39,475 bases of DNA from Bdellovibrio sp. GTDB taxonomy: Bacteria; Bdellovibrionota; Bdellovibrionia; Bdellovibrionales; Bdellovibrionaceae. Shown piece after piece: positions 8,112-17,500 of this stretch; the stretch's first letter is position 1, and each line of letters begins with the position of its first letter. The position numbers and the translations under genes were made by a program. The DNA lies in contig JABWCO010000055.1 of assembly GCA_013360185.1 (NCBI GenBank), positions 1 to 39,475 of the forward strand, in the 5' to 3' direction. Under the pieces are notes generated by a model, which was not told the DNA's origin, searched no databases, and worked only from the letters and a program-made list of their open reading frames with translations.

Positions 8112-8753
8112 CTACTTCGAAAACACCGGAATCCCATCAAACATAACGCCTAACAAAACATAAGACCCCGACAAATCAATCGTATTCACATTCGTCGTAA
8201 CAGTCCCCGAGCGAGTCAGACTTTCCACTTTATTACTTTCAAATCCACCCTCTAAAAATAGAAAATACTTTTGGTAACCCACCGCCACAGAGGCGCCAGC
8301 AGCAAAAGTAGGACTTGCGCTGCTTTCAAGAAATCCATCCTGTGTCGCACTCTTTTCAGTATACGTCGTTTTATTTACTCCACCCGCGGCAAAAATATCA
8401 AAATGCACGATGTCTGATTTAAAAAGCGGTACACGGGCCACACCCATCAATCCATCTTGCGAGATTTCTGCTTTATATGCTTGGACCAAGCTGCCTTCCT
8501 GTGAAGTCACATGATGAGTATAGCGCAGCCCCAAGCTTAGATATTGAAAAGTCGGAAAAGTAATTTCAATACCGTATTGATTATTTAAATCGATGTTTTT
8601 AATTCCTTGCGCGGTCAGCTCGGTATTAAGCTCTGTTGGACTGGGCTTCGCAGACCCCAAAAACAAACGCCCTTGTCCCAAACCCATGTCAGCAGCCATT
8701 GCCGTTGGTGCAGTAAAAAGAAATAAGACGCAGATTTTAAAAATAGAATTCAT
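8112..8753 (-). CDS. Small outer-membrane beta-barrel-like protein
   Basis: The product (213 residues) has a signal peptide (FLFTAPTAMAAD, cleavage after AMA) and a mature part rich in alternating hydrophobic/polar strands (YGIEITFPTFQYLSLGLRYT, KYFLFLEGGFESNKV) ending in hydrophobic residues plus FSK. This is the pattern of an eight-strand-type outer-membrane barrel. An upstream GTG at 8759 is an alternative start; ATG 8753 is preferred because GGGGTG lies at good spacing. It is divergent from the MerR-polymerase fusion gene, with 180 bp between. Confidence 0.7.
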   Translation of the reverse strand: MNSIFKICVLFLFTAPTAMAADMGLGQGRLFLGSAKPSPTELNTELTAQGIKNIDLNNQYGIEITFPTFQYLSLGLRYTHHVTSQEGSLVQAYKAEISQDGLMGVARVPLFKSDIVHFDIFAAGGVNKTTYTEKSATQDGFLESSASPTFAAGASVAVGYQKYFLFLEGGFESNKVESLTRSGTVTTNVNTIDLSGSYVLLGVMFDGIPVFSK

Positions 8754-8877
8754 CGCCACACCCCATTATTAAGATGTCCTTATTATATGCCGCTCAAATA
8801 AGTACCTCAATAAAATCGAGGTCTTACGACAAAAGCCCGGATCAGACGCAGCGTCCTCACAAGTTCACTCACCCCTA

Positions 8878-8908
8878 TTGACCTTGCCGTTACGTCAAAG
8901 CCTATGGT
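8878..8908 (+). promoter_or_regulatory. MerR-type promoter and operator (19-bp spacer with dyad)
   Basis: A -35 TTGACC (8878-8883) and a -10 TATGGT (8903-8908) are separated by 19 bp, the over-long spacing typical of MerR-activated promoters. The spacer contains the dyad ACCTTGCCGT-T-ACGTCAAAG (8881-8900), with one mismatch per half in the core. Transcription would start near 8915, giving a short leader with AAGGAA before the ATG at 8933. The obvious activator is the MerR-domain protein encoded directly downstream. Confidence 0.75.
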
Positions 8909-8932
8909 CAATTTATGGGAAGGAATCCAAGA

Positions 8933-10471
8933 ATGCTTTCAATCGGACAATTCGCAAAATCAGCCCACGTTTCTGCGCGCACCGTGCGCTACTACGAGTC
9001 TATTGGTTTATTGCCGAAATCCACACGAGGCGAAAACAACTATCGTTTCTATGATCAAAAAAATTTACCGCTGATGAATCGCATTCGCGATCTGCAAAGT
9101 TTGGGATTTAGTCTTGAAGACATCAAGATCGTCATCCACTTTTCAGAAAACGAATTGCACGCACGTCTGCACAAAAGACTTTTAGAAATAGAACAAGAAG
9201 TTGCTAACCTTGAGGACCGCAAAGAGCGCATTCAAAAACTCCTTTCCGTAGCCAACAAAATCAAAATCGGTGAAGTACTCACCGCCACGGAAAGGGATTT
9301 GTATATGGAGAACATCAAAGAAGAAGTCTTAGCTGGCTTGCACACGCGCTATAGCGAAATCTCGGAAACGGCGCTAGCCTACCTAAAAAGAGACGAGTGG
9401 CTGACAGCTCATCCCAATGTTAGGGACTATCTTGACGGCGTTAAAAAGTGTCTGGAGTTTGCTAAGAAAAATAATCTAAAACTGGGCCCAGCTCGCGGCA
9501 GTGCTTCGGCAAGTCTGTCGCTTTATGGCTTAGGTGTTTCCGGTGTTGATCCCATAAAGCATGAATTGATTCCAGAACGACTTAGTGCACGTCGCCCCTT
9601 TTTTCACATCGATGTCGAATACAGTAAAGGTCAAGAGTTCGTCGACTTTTGCAAAGGTATCAACTCAAAGCTTCCCTATGGTGAAATTCAAGCCTTTAAA
9701 ATGCCATTGCTAGATATCGTGCAAAACGTAAATAAGGCGTTAGACCAAGAAATTGACTTCGATGCCATTGACGACAACTCTGACTTAGTCCTAAATCCGT
9801 TTCGCAATCAAGACTTTGCAAAGATCTTCCAATTCGATTTTTCCCCGGACGCTTTGGTCATGAATTTTGAAAAGTTCGTACCTGAATTTTTAGGTTTAGG
9901 AAAAATCACCGAGCACTTTAATGGACAAAAGGATTTTAGCTTTAGAGACATCATAAACATAACAGCCCTGTGGCGTCCTTACACAAAAGAAATTGTCGAA
10001 CGCATCGAGCTTTACCGCAAAGCCAAAGCAACGAAACCGCATGACTATGGATTTTTAAGTGAAAGAATCAAAACTTACTTAGAACCAAACTATGGCGTGA
10101 TCATTTATCAAGAAGATATTATCCGTATAATTGCAGAATATACGGGTTGGGACTTTGCCCGCAGCAACGCTTTACGACTTGCGTGTAGCAACCACAAAAT
10201 CACCAACCACAAAGAGCAAATTCCCGACTGGAGCGAGTTTCAACGATTAGCCCCAGAATCTGTTGTCGCCTTGGTAGCGGAAGAAAGCAAGTGGGTCTTT
10301 TGTCAGCCTCACGCAATTGCCTTTGCCAAGTTTACCAAGATGACGGCCGTGCTAAAATCACTACACCAGGATTTATATTATCAAGAAATCGCGCGCTTTG
10401 AACAAGCACACGGAGTTTGTTGGGACGATATCGGAATATACTGGAAAGGTGTTTCATTACACCAAAGCTAA
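8933..10471 (+). CDS. MerR HTH fused to a DNA polymerase III alpha-like palm fragment
   Basis: Residues 1-70 are a canonical MerR winged helix (SARTVRYYESIGLLPKS, NNYRFYDQKN), followed by the usual coiled coil (about 75-108). From about 120 the protein follows the C-family replicative polymerase DnaE: GPARGSASASLSLYGLGVSG (185-204) matches its PGRGSAAGS motif, FFHIDV (223-228) its catalytic DxD strand, FLGLGKIT (319-326) its FLGL segment, ALWRPY (345-350) its ALYRPGP, YGVIIYQEDI (387-396) its YGVIVYQE and FCQPHAIAFA (456-465) its FNKSHSAAYA. The first catalytic Asp is His225; Asp227 is kept; the third position appears not to be Asp (Glu318 in the most likely alignment). PHP, beta-clamp and OB parts are absent. 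A dead palm used as a sensing domain is my inference. Start chosen by AAGGAA at 8918. Confidence 0.85.
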   Translation: MLSIGQFAKSAHVSARTVRYYESIGLLPKSTRGENNYRFYDQKNLPLMNRIRDLQSLGFSLEDIKIVIHFSENELHARLHKRLLEIEQEVANLEDRKERIQKLLSVANKIKIGEVLTATERDLYMENIKEEVLAGLHTRYSEISETALAYLKRDEWLTAHPNVRDYLDGVKKCLEFAKKNNLKLGPARGSASASLSLYGLGVSGVDPIKHELIPERLSARRPFFHIDVEYSKGQEFVDFCKGINSKLPYGEIQAFKMPLLDIVQNVNKALDQEIDFDAIDDNSDLVLNPFRNQDFAKIFQFDFSPDALVMNFEKFVPEFLGLGKITEHFNGQKDFSFRDIINITALWRPYTKEIVERIELYRKAKATKPHDYGFLSERIKTYLEPNYGVIIYQEDIIRIIAEYTGWDFARSNALRLACSNHKITNHKEQIPDWSEFQRLAPESVVALVAEESKWVFCQPHAIAFAKFTKMTAVLKSLHQDLYYQEIARFEQAHGVCWDDIGIYWKGVSLHQS

Positions 10472-10477
10472 ATAGTT

Positions 10478-11968
10478 TTACGCTGCCCGAGAGACCTTCA
10501 CTCTCGAAGGTCTCTGCCAAGAAGCTTCTTTAGCATTCGTCGCTTTCGCTTGCCCACGAATCACACGCACCAATTCATGGATCACAGAAGTCATGCTCTG
10601 CGCCTGGGCCGAAAGTTCTTCGGCAGAAGCTGCGGCTTCCTCTGAAGAGGCCGCATTAACTTGTGTAACTTGGTCCATCTGATTCATCGCCTGACTGATT
10701 TGCGCGATGCCGTTGGCCTGCTCACTGCTAGCTGAAGAAATTTCTTGATTTAAGTGAGTCACCTTGGTGACCGAGGCAAGAATCTCGTTAAACACGGCAC
10801 CACTTTTTTCAACTTGCGCACCTCCGGACTCCATTCGTCCGACGCTGGACCTAATTAGGTCCGTGATATCTTTAGCGGCTATAGCACTTCGTTGAGCCAA
10901 GGAACGTACGGCTTCTGCCACCACGGCAAAGCCTTTCCCCTGTTCACCGGCTCGCGCAGCTTCAACGGCGGCGTTAAGAGCTAAAAGATTCGTTTGAAAA
11001 GCGATGTCATCAATCACAGAGATGATTTCAGAAATCTTTTTTGAGTCTTGAGAAATTTCTTTCATTGCCGAAATCAGAACACCCATTTCAGCTTCGCCGC
11101 GGGCAACGACTTGACTGGTGTCCTCAGAAATTTTCGCCGCGTGGCCTGCGTTGTCAGAGTTCATTTTCACCATGGACGTCAACTCCTCGATGGTGGCGAC
11201 AGTTTCTTCAAGAGCCGAGGCTTGTTCTGTGGCAGATTCAGAAAGATTCACGGAAGCTGAGGCAATCTGCTGTGACGCAGAGGTCACTTGTTCAGAGGCC
11301 ATAGCGAGATCTTCAATAATGCCGCCAATAGACTTATTCAAAGAACGAAGAACATAAGTACCGATCGCAAGACCTAACAAAATCGTCACAAGGCTGACCT
11401 CTAAAGTGATCGTCCAGGCATTTGCATAGTCGGCTTCGGCCTCGTGCACTTCGTCTTGCATGTATTTTTCATTACGTGCAATGGTGCTTTCAATCAAGGC
11501 CTCGCAACTTTGTCGAATCGGAGCACCCACTTCTTCCATGTGAGCTCGAGCTTGGTCCTTTTCGCCCTTCGCTGCCAAACCTTTTACTTCGGCGACACTG
11601 GCCCACCATTGATCATAGGTGGATTTGAGTTTTTCCAGTTCCGATCGTCCCAGAGGAGTCGAAATTTCAAAAAGGTCAGCAATCTTTTGATGAAGTTCTT
11701 TATGACGCTTTTCTAGAAGTTCATTTACGTGCGCAGTCTTTGCCGGAGTTTCGGCATCAAGATAGGCGCGTTCGTTCATCAATTGTAAAAACAGAAGTCC
11801 ACGTAAGTCCTTCACCATGGAAACTCGGTCATGCTCCCGTGACATCGAATGGACTGTTTGATTGATACGACTGAGACTGCGTAAGCCCACCCCCGCAATA
11901 ACAAGAGAGCCTGCGATCAACAGGGTCATGATGAGGTACATTTTAAAGCTCAGGCTTCTGTTTTTCAT
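10478..11968 (-). CDS. Methyl-accepting chemotaxis protein
   Basis: The 496-residue receptor has a first membrane helix (about 12-32), a periplasmic four-helix-bundle-type sensor (about 33-185), a second membrane helix (about 188-210) and a cytoplasmic signalling rod. The conserved hairpin tip reads [20 protein letters not shown] and [16 protein letters not shown], the CheA/CheW contact region. A HAMP domain is weak or degenerate after the second helix. No CheR-docking pentapeptide is seen at the C-terminus. ATG 11968 is preferred because GGAG lies nine bases upstream. It is convergent with the MerR fusion gene, only 6 bp apart. The ligand is unknown. Confidence 0.93.
   Translation of the reverse strand: MKNRSLSFKMYLIMTLLIAGSLVIAGVGLRSLSRINQTVHSMSREHDRVSMVKDLRGLLFLQLMNERAYLDAETPAKTAHVNELLEKRHKELHQKIADLFEISTPLGRSELEKLKSTYDQWWASVAEVKGLAAKGEKDQARAHMEEVGAPIRQSCEALIESTIARNEKYMQDEVHEAEADYANAWTITLEVSLVTILLGLAIGTYVLRSLNKSIGGIIEDLAMASEQVTSASQQIASASVNLSESATEQASALEETVATIEELTSMVKMNSDNAGHAAKISEDTSQVVARGEAEMGVLISAMKEISQDSKKISEIISVIDDIAFQTNLLALNAAVEAARAGEQGKGFAVVAEAVRSLAQRSAIAAKDITDLIRSSVGRMESGGAQVEKSGAVFNEILASVTKVTHLNQEISSASSEQANGIAQISQAMNQMDQVTQVNAASSEEAAASAEELSAQAQSMTSVIHELVRVIRGQAKATNAKEASWQRPSRVKVSRAA
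10490..10515. repeat. Perfect 10-bp inverted repeat in the 3' end of the MCP gene
   Basis: AGAGACCTTC (10490-10499) pairs with GAAGGTCTCT (10506-10515) around ACTCTC. It lies between the convergent MerR-fusion and MCP genes and inside MCP codons. No T run follows on either strand, so it is not a standard intrinsic terminator. Confidence 0.5.
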
Positions 11969-12089
11969 ATTTGCAATCTCCAGGACTTCCATCTCATTTT
12001 CGGAAACCGGGATAAAAGCTAAAATGAAGATTTCTTGATAAATACAAATATGATTATAAAAGCTTTAAAGACATGCGCACAAAGATTCT

Positions 12090-13424
12090 TTATAAAATCA
12101 GCTCCCCGCAGACTTCAATTCTGAACTTGCCCCGGCCACTTGAGACCAAGCGAATACCCACACCTTGGTCTTCTAAGCGCTTACGCAAAAGAATTAAGCG
12201 GGTCTCTAGGTTGTCTTTAATTTCAGGCAAATTGAGGGACTTTTCCGCACGCAGTTCCATGTTTGAAAATTCAGCTCGGCCCGTATTTTTGTAAGTTTGC
12301 AACAAATACCACAAGATCCGCGCCGGAATGTTTTTAATCAGATACTGATCATTCAAAAATATAAGCTCGTCTTCAGGGACCCAGCGAACTCGAATATTTT
12401 CTGACACGAGAAGAGGACAAGGAAGCTCTGTCGCGATTTGCGAACCCAAGACACGTCCCTGCCCCTCAAGAGCGCGAATCGCCAGGGCTAAAAAGTTTGC
12501 AACCGTTGTGACCACCAACTTGGCCTTTAATCCCCAATAAGCTTGCACCTCGGATTCAATAGCTAAAACACCGACAAGTTCATTTTGCACTAACAAAGGA
12601 GCCACGACCTGCGAAGCTGGTTTTACTAATCCCGGTAACGCAATTTTATTTTTAAGGTCTTTGGCAGCAACACCTTCTTTTGCGGCCTGGGCATAGCGCA
12701 GCCCTTCGCTCAGGGCTCCGACTTTCAAAAGGCGACGGTGCTCTGCACACATCCCGATCAGCCCCTCGCCTTTTTTGACCTCTGCTCCCACGCCACCTAC
12801 CGGATAACCAAAGCTTGAATGAGTCACCAAAGTTTGCTGGTCAGGCTCTGCCAACAGCAAGATCATGTGACTCCACCCCAGATAACGATTTAAAATTTGC
12901 ATAGAGCAATCAAAAAGATCTTCGAGGTTTGTAAGCTCTCCCATTTTATCAGAAATCACTCGCAACAATTCCAGGTCTTTAAGATTCACTTCATCCATGG
13001 GCACATGACCAGGATTATAAGTGGTATCTGGTGCGGTCTCTTGAACTTCCAGAACTTCATAGATGTCTGCCGCTTTTAACTGAAACAATTGTCCCATGCC
13101 TTCGTGGGCCGCAATCACATCAAGCTTAATCGACATATTATCAAAGACCGGTCCGGATCTTTCACTGCGCAAGTACTTAAGCTTCAGATGATAGGGTTGC
13201 AAGTTGATGGGATTCATCACCTTGATCATCGCATAGGGATTTTCTAAAAGATTCGCACGAGTCTTATTAAAGAATTGAAACGAGGTCGCAACGTGTTTGG
13301 CATCGACCATAAACACATGACTTAAATAAGAAGCATTCGGTGTTCCATCCTTCGCACAAGTTGCGACAACGGAGGGCACAAGACCTTCAAAGCAAAAAGA
13401 GATTTGTTCCAGGGTCACGCTCAC
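12090..13424 (-). CDS. Flavin split-barrel / GAF / winged-helix regulator
   Basis: Three modules are visible in 444 residues. Residues 1-125 resemble the pyridoxamine 5'-phosphate oxidase-type FMN split barrel (VVATCAKDGTPNASYLSHVF). Residues about 148-320 form a GAF domain (LFDCSMQILNRYLGWSHMIL, VVAPLLVQNELVGVLAIESE). Residues about 345-444 look like an OmpR-type winged helix (ILWYLLQTYKN, RLILLRKRLEDQGVGIRLV, GKFRIEV). It is probably a one-component regulator sensing a flavin, haem or small ligand. Its start overlaps the stop of the upstream split-barrel gene (13421-13424), so the two are coupled. Confidence 0.8.
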   Translation of the reverse strand: MSVTLEQISFCFEGLVPSVVATCAKDGTPNASYLSHVFMVDAKHVATSFQFFNKTRANLLENPYAMIKVMNPINLQPYHLKLKYLRSERSGPVFDNMSIKLDVIAAHEGMGQLFQLKAADIYEVLEVQETAPDTTYNPGHVPMDEVNLKDLELLRVISDKMGELTNLEDLFDCSMQILNRYLGWSHMILLLAEPDQQTLVTHSSFGYPVGGVGAEVKKGEGLIGMCAEHRRLLKVGALSEGLRYAQAAKEGVAAKDLKNKIALPGLVKPASQVVAPLLVQNELVGVLAIESEVQAYWGLKAKLVVTTVANFLALAIRALEGQGRVLGSQIATELPCPLLVSENIRVRWVPEDELIFLNDQYLIKNIPARILWYLLQTYKNTGRAEFSNMELRAEKSLNLPEIKDNLETRLILLRKRLEDQGVGIRLVSSGRGKFRIEVCGELIL

Positions 13425-13885
13425 TCAGTCCCCATGATTCTGCCCGCTTCGGGTCCTGGCGTTTGCACAAAAATATTATCAATGGCGACATCCAGAGCAA
13501 TATCCGAATGGCGAAGAAGGCCCTGGGCCGTTTCATTCATCACCCCGATAAGCTGTATTTCTTTTCGATAACCACTTAACCATTTTTCCGAAGCCTGCTG
13601 TTCAGAATCGGTCATGGTTCGCGTCTTTAATACCCGTCCTTTAATTTGTGCGGCTTTATAGGTGCAAGGACGAGACAACGAAATCGCCACCCGGCCATTG
13701 TCTTGAATATTTTTAAGAGCGGCTTGCGAGCGCGCACTGGAAATAAAAATTGTGCAGCTTTTTGCATCTGCGGACAGAACAATTCCATAGCCCTCGCAGA
13801 TGTCGGGTAAAAGCATCCCGTCTCGGGTTGCGACAACCATCCCAATGCCTGTTTCAATCAAGTCGTGCAGCTCTTTTATGTCCAT
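13421..13885 (-). CDS. Pyridoxamine 5'-phosphate oxidase-like split-barrel protein
   Basis: The 154-residue protein is a single FMN-binding-type split barrel (GMVVATRDGMLLPDICEGYG, CTIFISSARSQAALKNIQDN, GRVAISLSRPCTYKAAQIKG). Such proteins bind FMN, F420 or haem; the cofactor cannot be decided by eye. AGGT precedes the ATG. It overlaps the downstream split-barrel/GAF regulator by four bases, so a complex or shared ligand is likely. It is divergent from a periplasmic cytochrome c gene (115 bp between starts), which hints at a redox role. Confidence 0.82.
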   Translation of the reverse strand: MDIKELHDLIETGIGMVVATRDGMLLPDICEGYGIVLSADAKSCTIFISSARSQAALKNIQDNGRVAISLSRPCTYKAAQIKGRVLKTRTMTDSEQQASEKWLSGYRKEIQLIGVMNETAQGLLRHSDIALDVAIDNIFVQTPGPEAGRIMGTE

Positions 13886-14000
13886 CTGGACCTATCCTAC
13901 CGATCATTTAGGAAAAATTTAAGATCTTTTTAGGAGATTCATAGCAAACGCTCCCGCGCAGAAATGTTACCTTGATTTTACTAACAACAAAGGACTGCCT

Positions 14001-14498
14001 ATGAAGAATATATATCTCTTAATGTGTTCCCTTTTAATCGTGACGACGGCATCAGCCCAGAAAAAAACAAAGTCGGTCAACGCAAACCCAAGCATCGAGC
14101 AAGGGCGCTATCTTGCCATCGTCGCTGGCTGCAATGACTGCCACACTCCGATGTATGGTCCCAAGAATGGTGACGTGCCCGAAAAAGAATGGCTGTCTGG
14201 AAGTCCGGTGGGCTGGCAGGGACCTTGGGGCACCACGTATCCCACAAATCTGCGCGAGCGCGCTGCTTTGTTGAGCGAAGATGAATGGGTGTCTTACTTA
14301 AAAAATCTAAAGGCCCGCCCGCCTATGCCGTACTATGCTGTGAACTTAATGACGGATTCGGACTCACGCTCCTTGTATCGCTTCATCAGCTCGCTGGGAA
14401 AACATCCTCAGAAAATTCCTGCTGGCTTGCCACCCGGAGAAAAACCAAAGACACCATTTATCAACTTTGATGTGATTCCTCCGCAAGCCGCGAAATAA
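14001..14498 (+). CDS. Periplasmic c-type cytochrome
   Basis: A signal peptide (residues 1-19, TTASAQ) is followed by one haem c attachment motif, CNDCH (Cys44, Cys47, His48), within a typical GRYLAIVAGCNDCHTP context. Methionines at PPMPYY or NLMTD are candidates for the distal ligand. The 165-residue length fits a monohaem class-I cytochrome with a loop insertion. It probably shuttles electrons in the periplasm. AAGGA precedes the start at short distance. It lies divergent from the flavin split-barrel operon. Confidence 0.87.
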   Translation: MKNIYLLMCSLLIVTTASAQKKTKSVNANPSIEQGRYLAIVAGCNDCHTPMYGPKNGDVPEKEWLSGSPVGWQGPWGTTYPTNLRERAALLSEDEWVSYLKNLKARPPMPYYAVNLMTDSDSRSLYRFISSLGKHPQKIPAGLPPGEKPKTPFINFDVIPPQAAK

Positions 14499-14596
14499 AA
14501 CCTTTATTCAGGCACGCTTCTTGGATATACAACCCTCGCTAGTCGAAATTTCGATGTTTCAGTGTCGCGATGACACTCAATCAGAGCGGGGGAAGT

Positions 14597-17500
14597 ATGA
14601 AAAAAACCACGAACACATTTTTCTGGGTACTGAGTGCACTCTTAGTTGCACTAAATACAGGATGCTCCGCATCAAAGCAGAGCCAAAATGCCCTTCCTAA
14701 CGCGCAGTTTCTTGATGGTCTTTATGTAGCCAGACCGACTGTGGCAGAGCCCATCATCACAATTTTGAAACTGCAAAATCCTGCCCTGCTTGAAACTTCT
14801 ACACGCAAGGACGGTAAGCTCGTCATCGATCAGAAACTTTTGAAAGCGATCGAAACAGAGCAAGCGGACACCATCGCCGCTTTACAAAAAATTTCTCCGC
14901 AAATTCGCGTGTTGATTCGCTATCGTTTGGTATTAAATGGTCTGGCGATCTGGGCCCCGGCGGAAGCGTTTGAGCAAATCAAAAACTTACCAAACGTCAT
15001 CATGCAAGAAAAGGCCACAAACTTTGCGCGCCCTAAGGCTGCCACTGTGGCACCAAAAACGGCCGTGGGTGAAAAGACCTCCGTCAACTTCATCGGTTCT
15101 GATCTTGCCCACGCGCAAGGCATCAACGGTGAAGGTTTGCGTGTTGGAATCATCGACACAGGTATCGACTACACTCATAAAATGCTTGGCGGAGAGGGCA
15201 CCGAAGAGGCCTTTAAAGCCAACAATCCTCTGCTTGCAAATCCAGCCTTCCCCAATAAAAAAGTCGTGGGCGGTATAGACCTAGTGGGCACTGAGTACAA
15301 TGCCGCTTCGCCAGATCCTGTTTTACGCGTGCCAAAACCAGATGCAAATCCCATCGATGAAGGTGGTCACGGAACTCACGTTGCGGGCACTGTTGCCGGT
15401 ATTGGTGATGGCTTAAACACCTACAGTGGTGTGGCTCCGGCCGCGGACCTTTACGCTTTAAAAGTTTTTGGTGCAAATGGTTCAACAAGTGATGAGATCG
15501 TGATTGCGGCCTTAGAGTTCGCAGCCGACCCAACAGGTGACTTGTCATTTAAAGAGCAATTAGACGTTGTGAATCTTTCTTTGGGTGGTGGTTACGGCAA
15601 CCCACATATTATGTACAACCACGCGATCACAAACCTCGTTCGCGGCGGAACTATCGTGGTCGCAGCGGCTGGGAACAGTGGTGATACTGGCTACATCGTG
15701 GGTGCTCCAGGCAGCTCTGATGATGCGATCTCAGTTGCATCCAGTGTCGACAACCAAAATCAAAACGTTCTTTTCCCTGCCGCTGAATTTAAATTCGGCA
15801 GTGAAATCTTAAATGCCGAAATGATCGAAGGCGCCATCACAAAACCATTGGCCGAAGTCACAGATGCCCAAGGAGAATTGATCTTCTTAGGTCTTGCCGA
15901 CAAAGATTTCGATGCGGCCCTTAAAGAAAAAGTAAAAGGCAAAGTGGCTTTCATCGATCGCGGTGGAGTGGCTTTTTCTGACAAAGTAAAAAGAGCTGCC
16001 GAAGCAGGTGCCGTTGCCGTTATTGTTGCCAACAATGCCGATGATGCCCCCTTTGTTATGGGTGGCGACGGAAAATTTGAAATCCCGGGCGCGATGATTT
16101 CTAAAAAAGATGCAGCGACTTTAAAAGCTGAAATGGCGAAAGGCCCTGTCACAGTGAACTTAAAAACCACTGTGAAAATTGAAAAACCATGGCTTGCTGA
16201 TACGATGTCTACTTTCTCTTCACGCGGCCCCCGTTCTGATGACGGTTTGATCAAACCGGAAATCTCGGCTCCAGGCACAAACATCATTTCCGCTGATATG
16301 GGTGGCGGAGCCCGTGGCGTGGAAAACTCTGGCACTTCAATGGCCAGTCCGCACATTGCTGGTGTCATGGCTTTATTAAAGCAAAAGCACCCGACTTTAA
16401 GCCCTTACGAACTTAAATCAGTTCTTATGTCACAAGGTAAAGTGATTGCTGACCCGAAAGGTGCTCAATACTCTGTAAGCCGCCAAGGTGCTGGCCGCGC
16501 GCAAGTGGGTCTGTCACTGGATGTCAAAACTGTGACGATCCCTTCTTCATTGTCATTAGGAATCACCGATCTTGAAAAACAAAAGACTTTGCGCAAAGAA
16601 ATCCAAGTTAAAAACATCAGTCAAGAAGCCATGACAGTAAAACTGCAATGGAAAGGTTCTGATGCTTTGAAAGTAACAGCGGATGCTGTGACGCTGGCCG
16701 CGGGCGAATCTAAAACTGTGTTGGTCACTGTTAAAATCAACGGTGCCACAAGGAAAGACGCCAACCAAGAGCTTGATGGTTACTTGCAACTTGCAACGGA
16801 TAAAGACGTTGTCGGTCACGTGCCTGTGCTGGCTATCGTTCGTCAGATTTCTCAAGTGGCAGCCAAATCTTTGACTGTCCTTGCCACGTCTGCTGCAGAC
16901 TCTGCAGGCAGTGCTGCGGACCTGGTGTTAACCAATGCCGGAACTAACAAAGGAACTGCGCACATCTTTAACCTTTTAGGTAAAGACGGTCGCAAAAAAG
17001 ATCCAAAACCAGATATTGCTCACAACAAAGCCTGTGACTTGCAATCCGCAGGTTACAGAATCGTTGAAAAAGACGGCACTCAAGTTCTGCAAGTCGCGGT
17101 GAAGTTGTACGAAGCCACCACAACATGGCATGCGTGTGAGGTGAACGTACAAATCGACGCTGATGGCAATGGCGAGGCCGATCAAGAGATCGCAGGCCTT
17201 ACGGGTGAATCATTGCCAGGTCACACGGGTGATCAATTCGTGACCCTGGTCCTTGATGGCACGACAGCTCGCGAGATCCGCAAAAAATTTGAAGCGGACT
17301 TAGCGAAAGATCCAAAAGCCAAAGAAAACTACACAGAGGCTTTGATCGACCAACGCGAAATGCAGGTCTTTGATAACTCCACCCTTGCGATCATTGAAGC
17401 GGATGTGAAGGCCCTAGCCATCGCCGACACGGGCGAGCTGAATATCAAAGTATCAACGACTCACCAAGATGCTGGTGTCGTTGAATATGACGACTATTTG

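Noticed and set aside
10490-10515. Perfect inverted repeat as a terminator between convergent genes
   Set aside because: No T run follows on either strand and it lies in MCP codons; kept only as a repeat.
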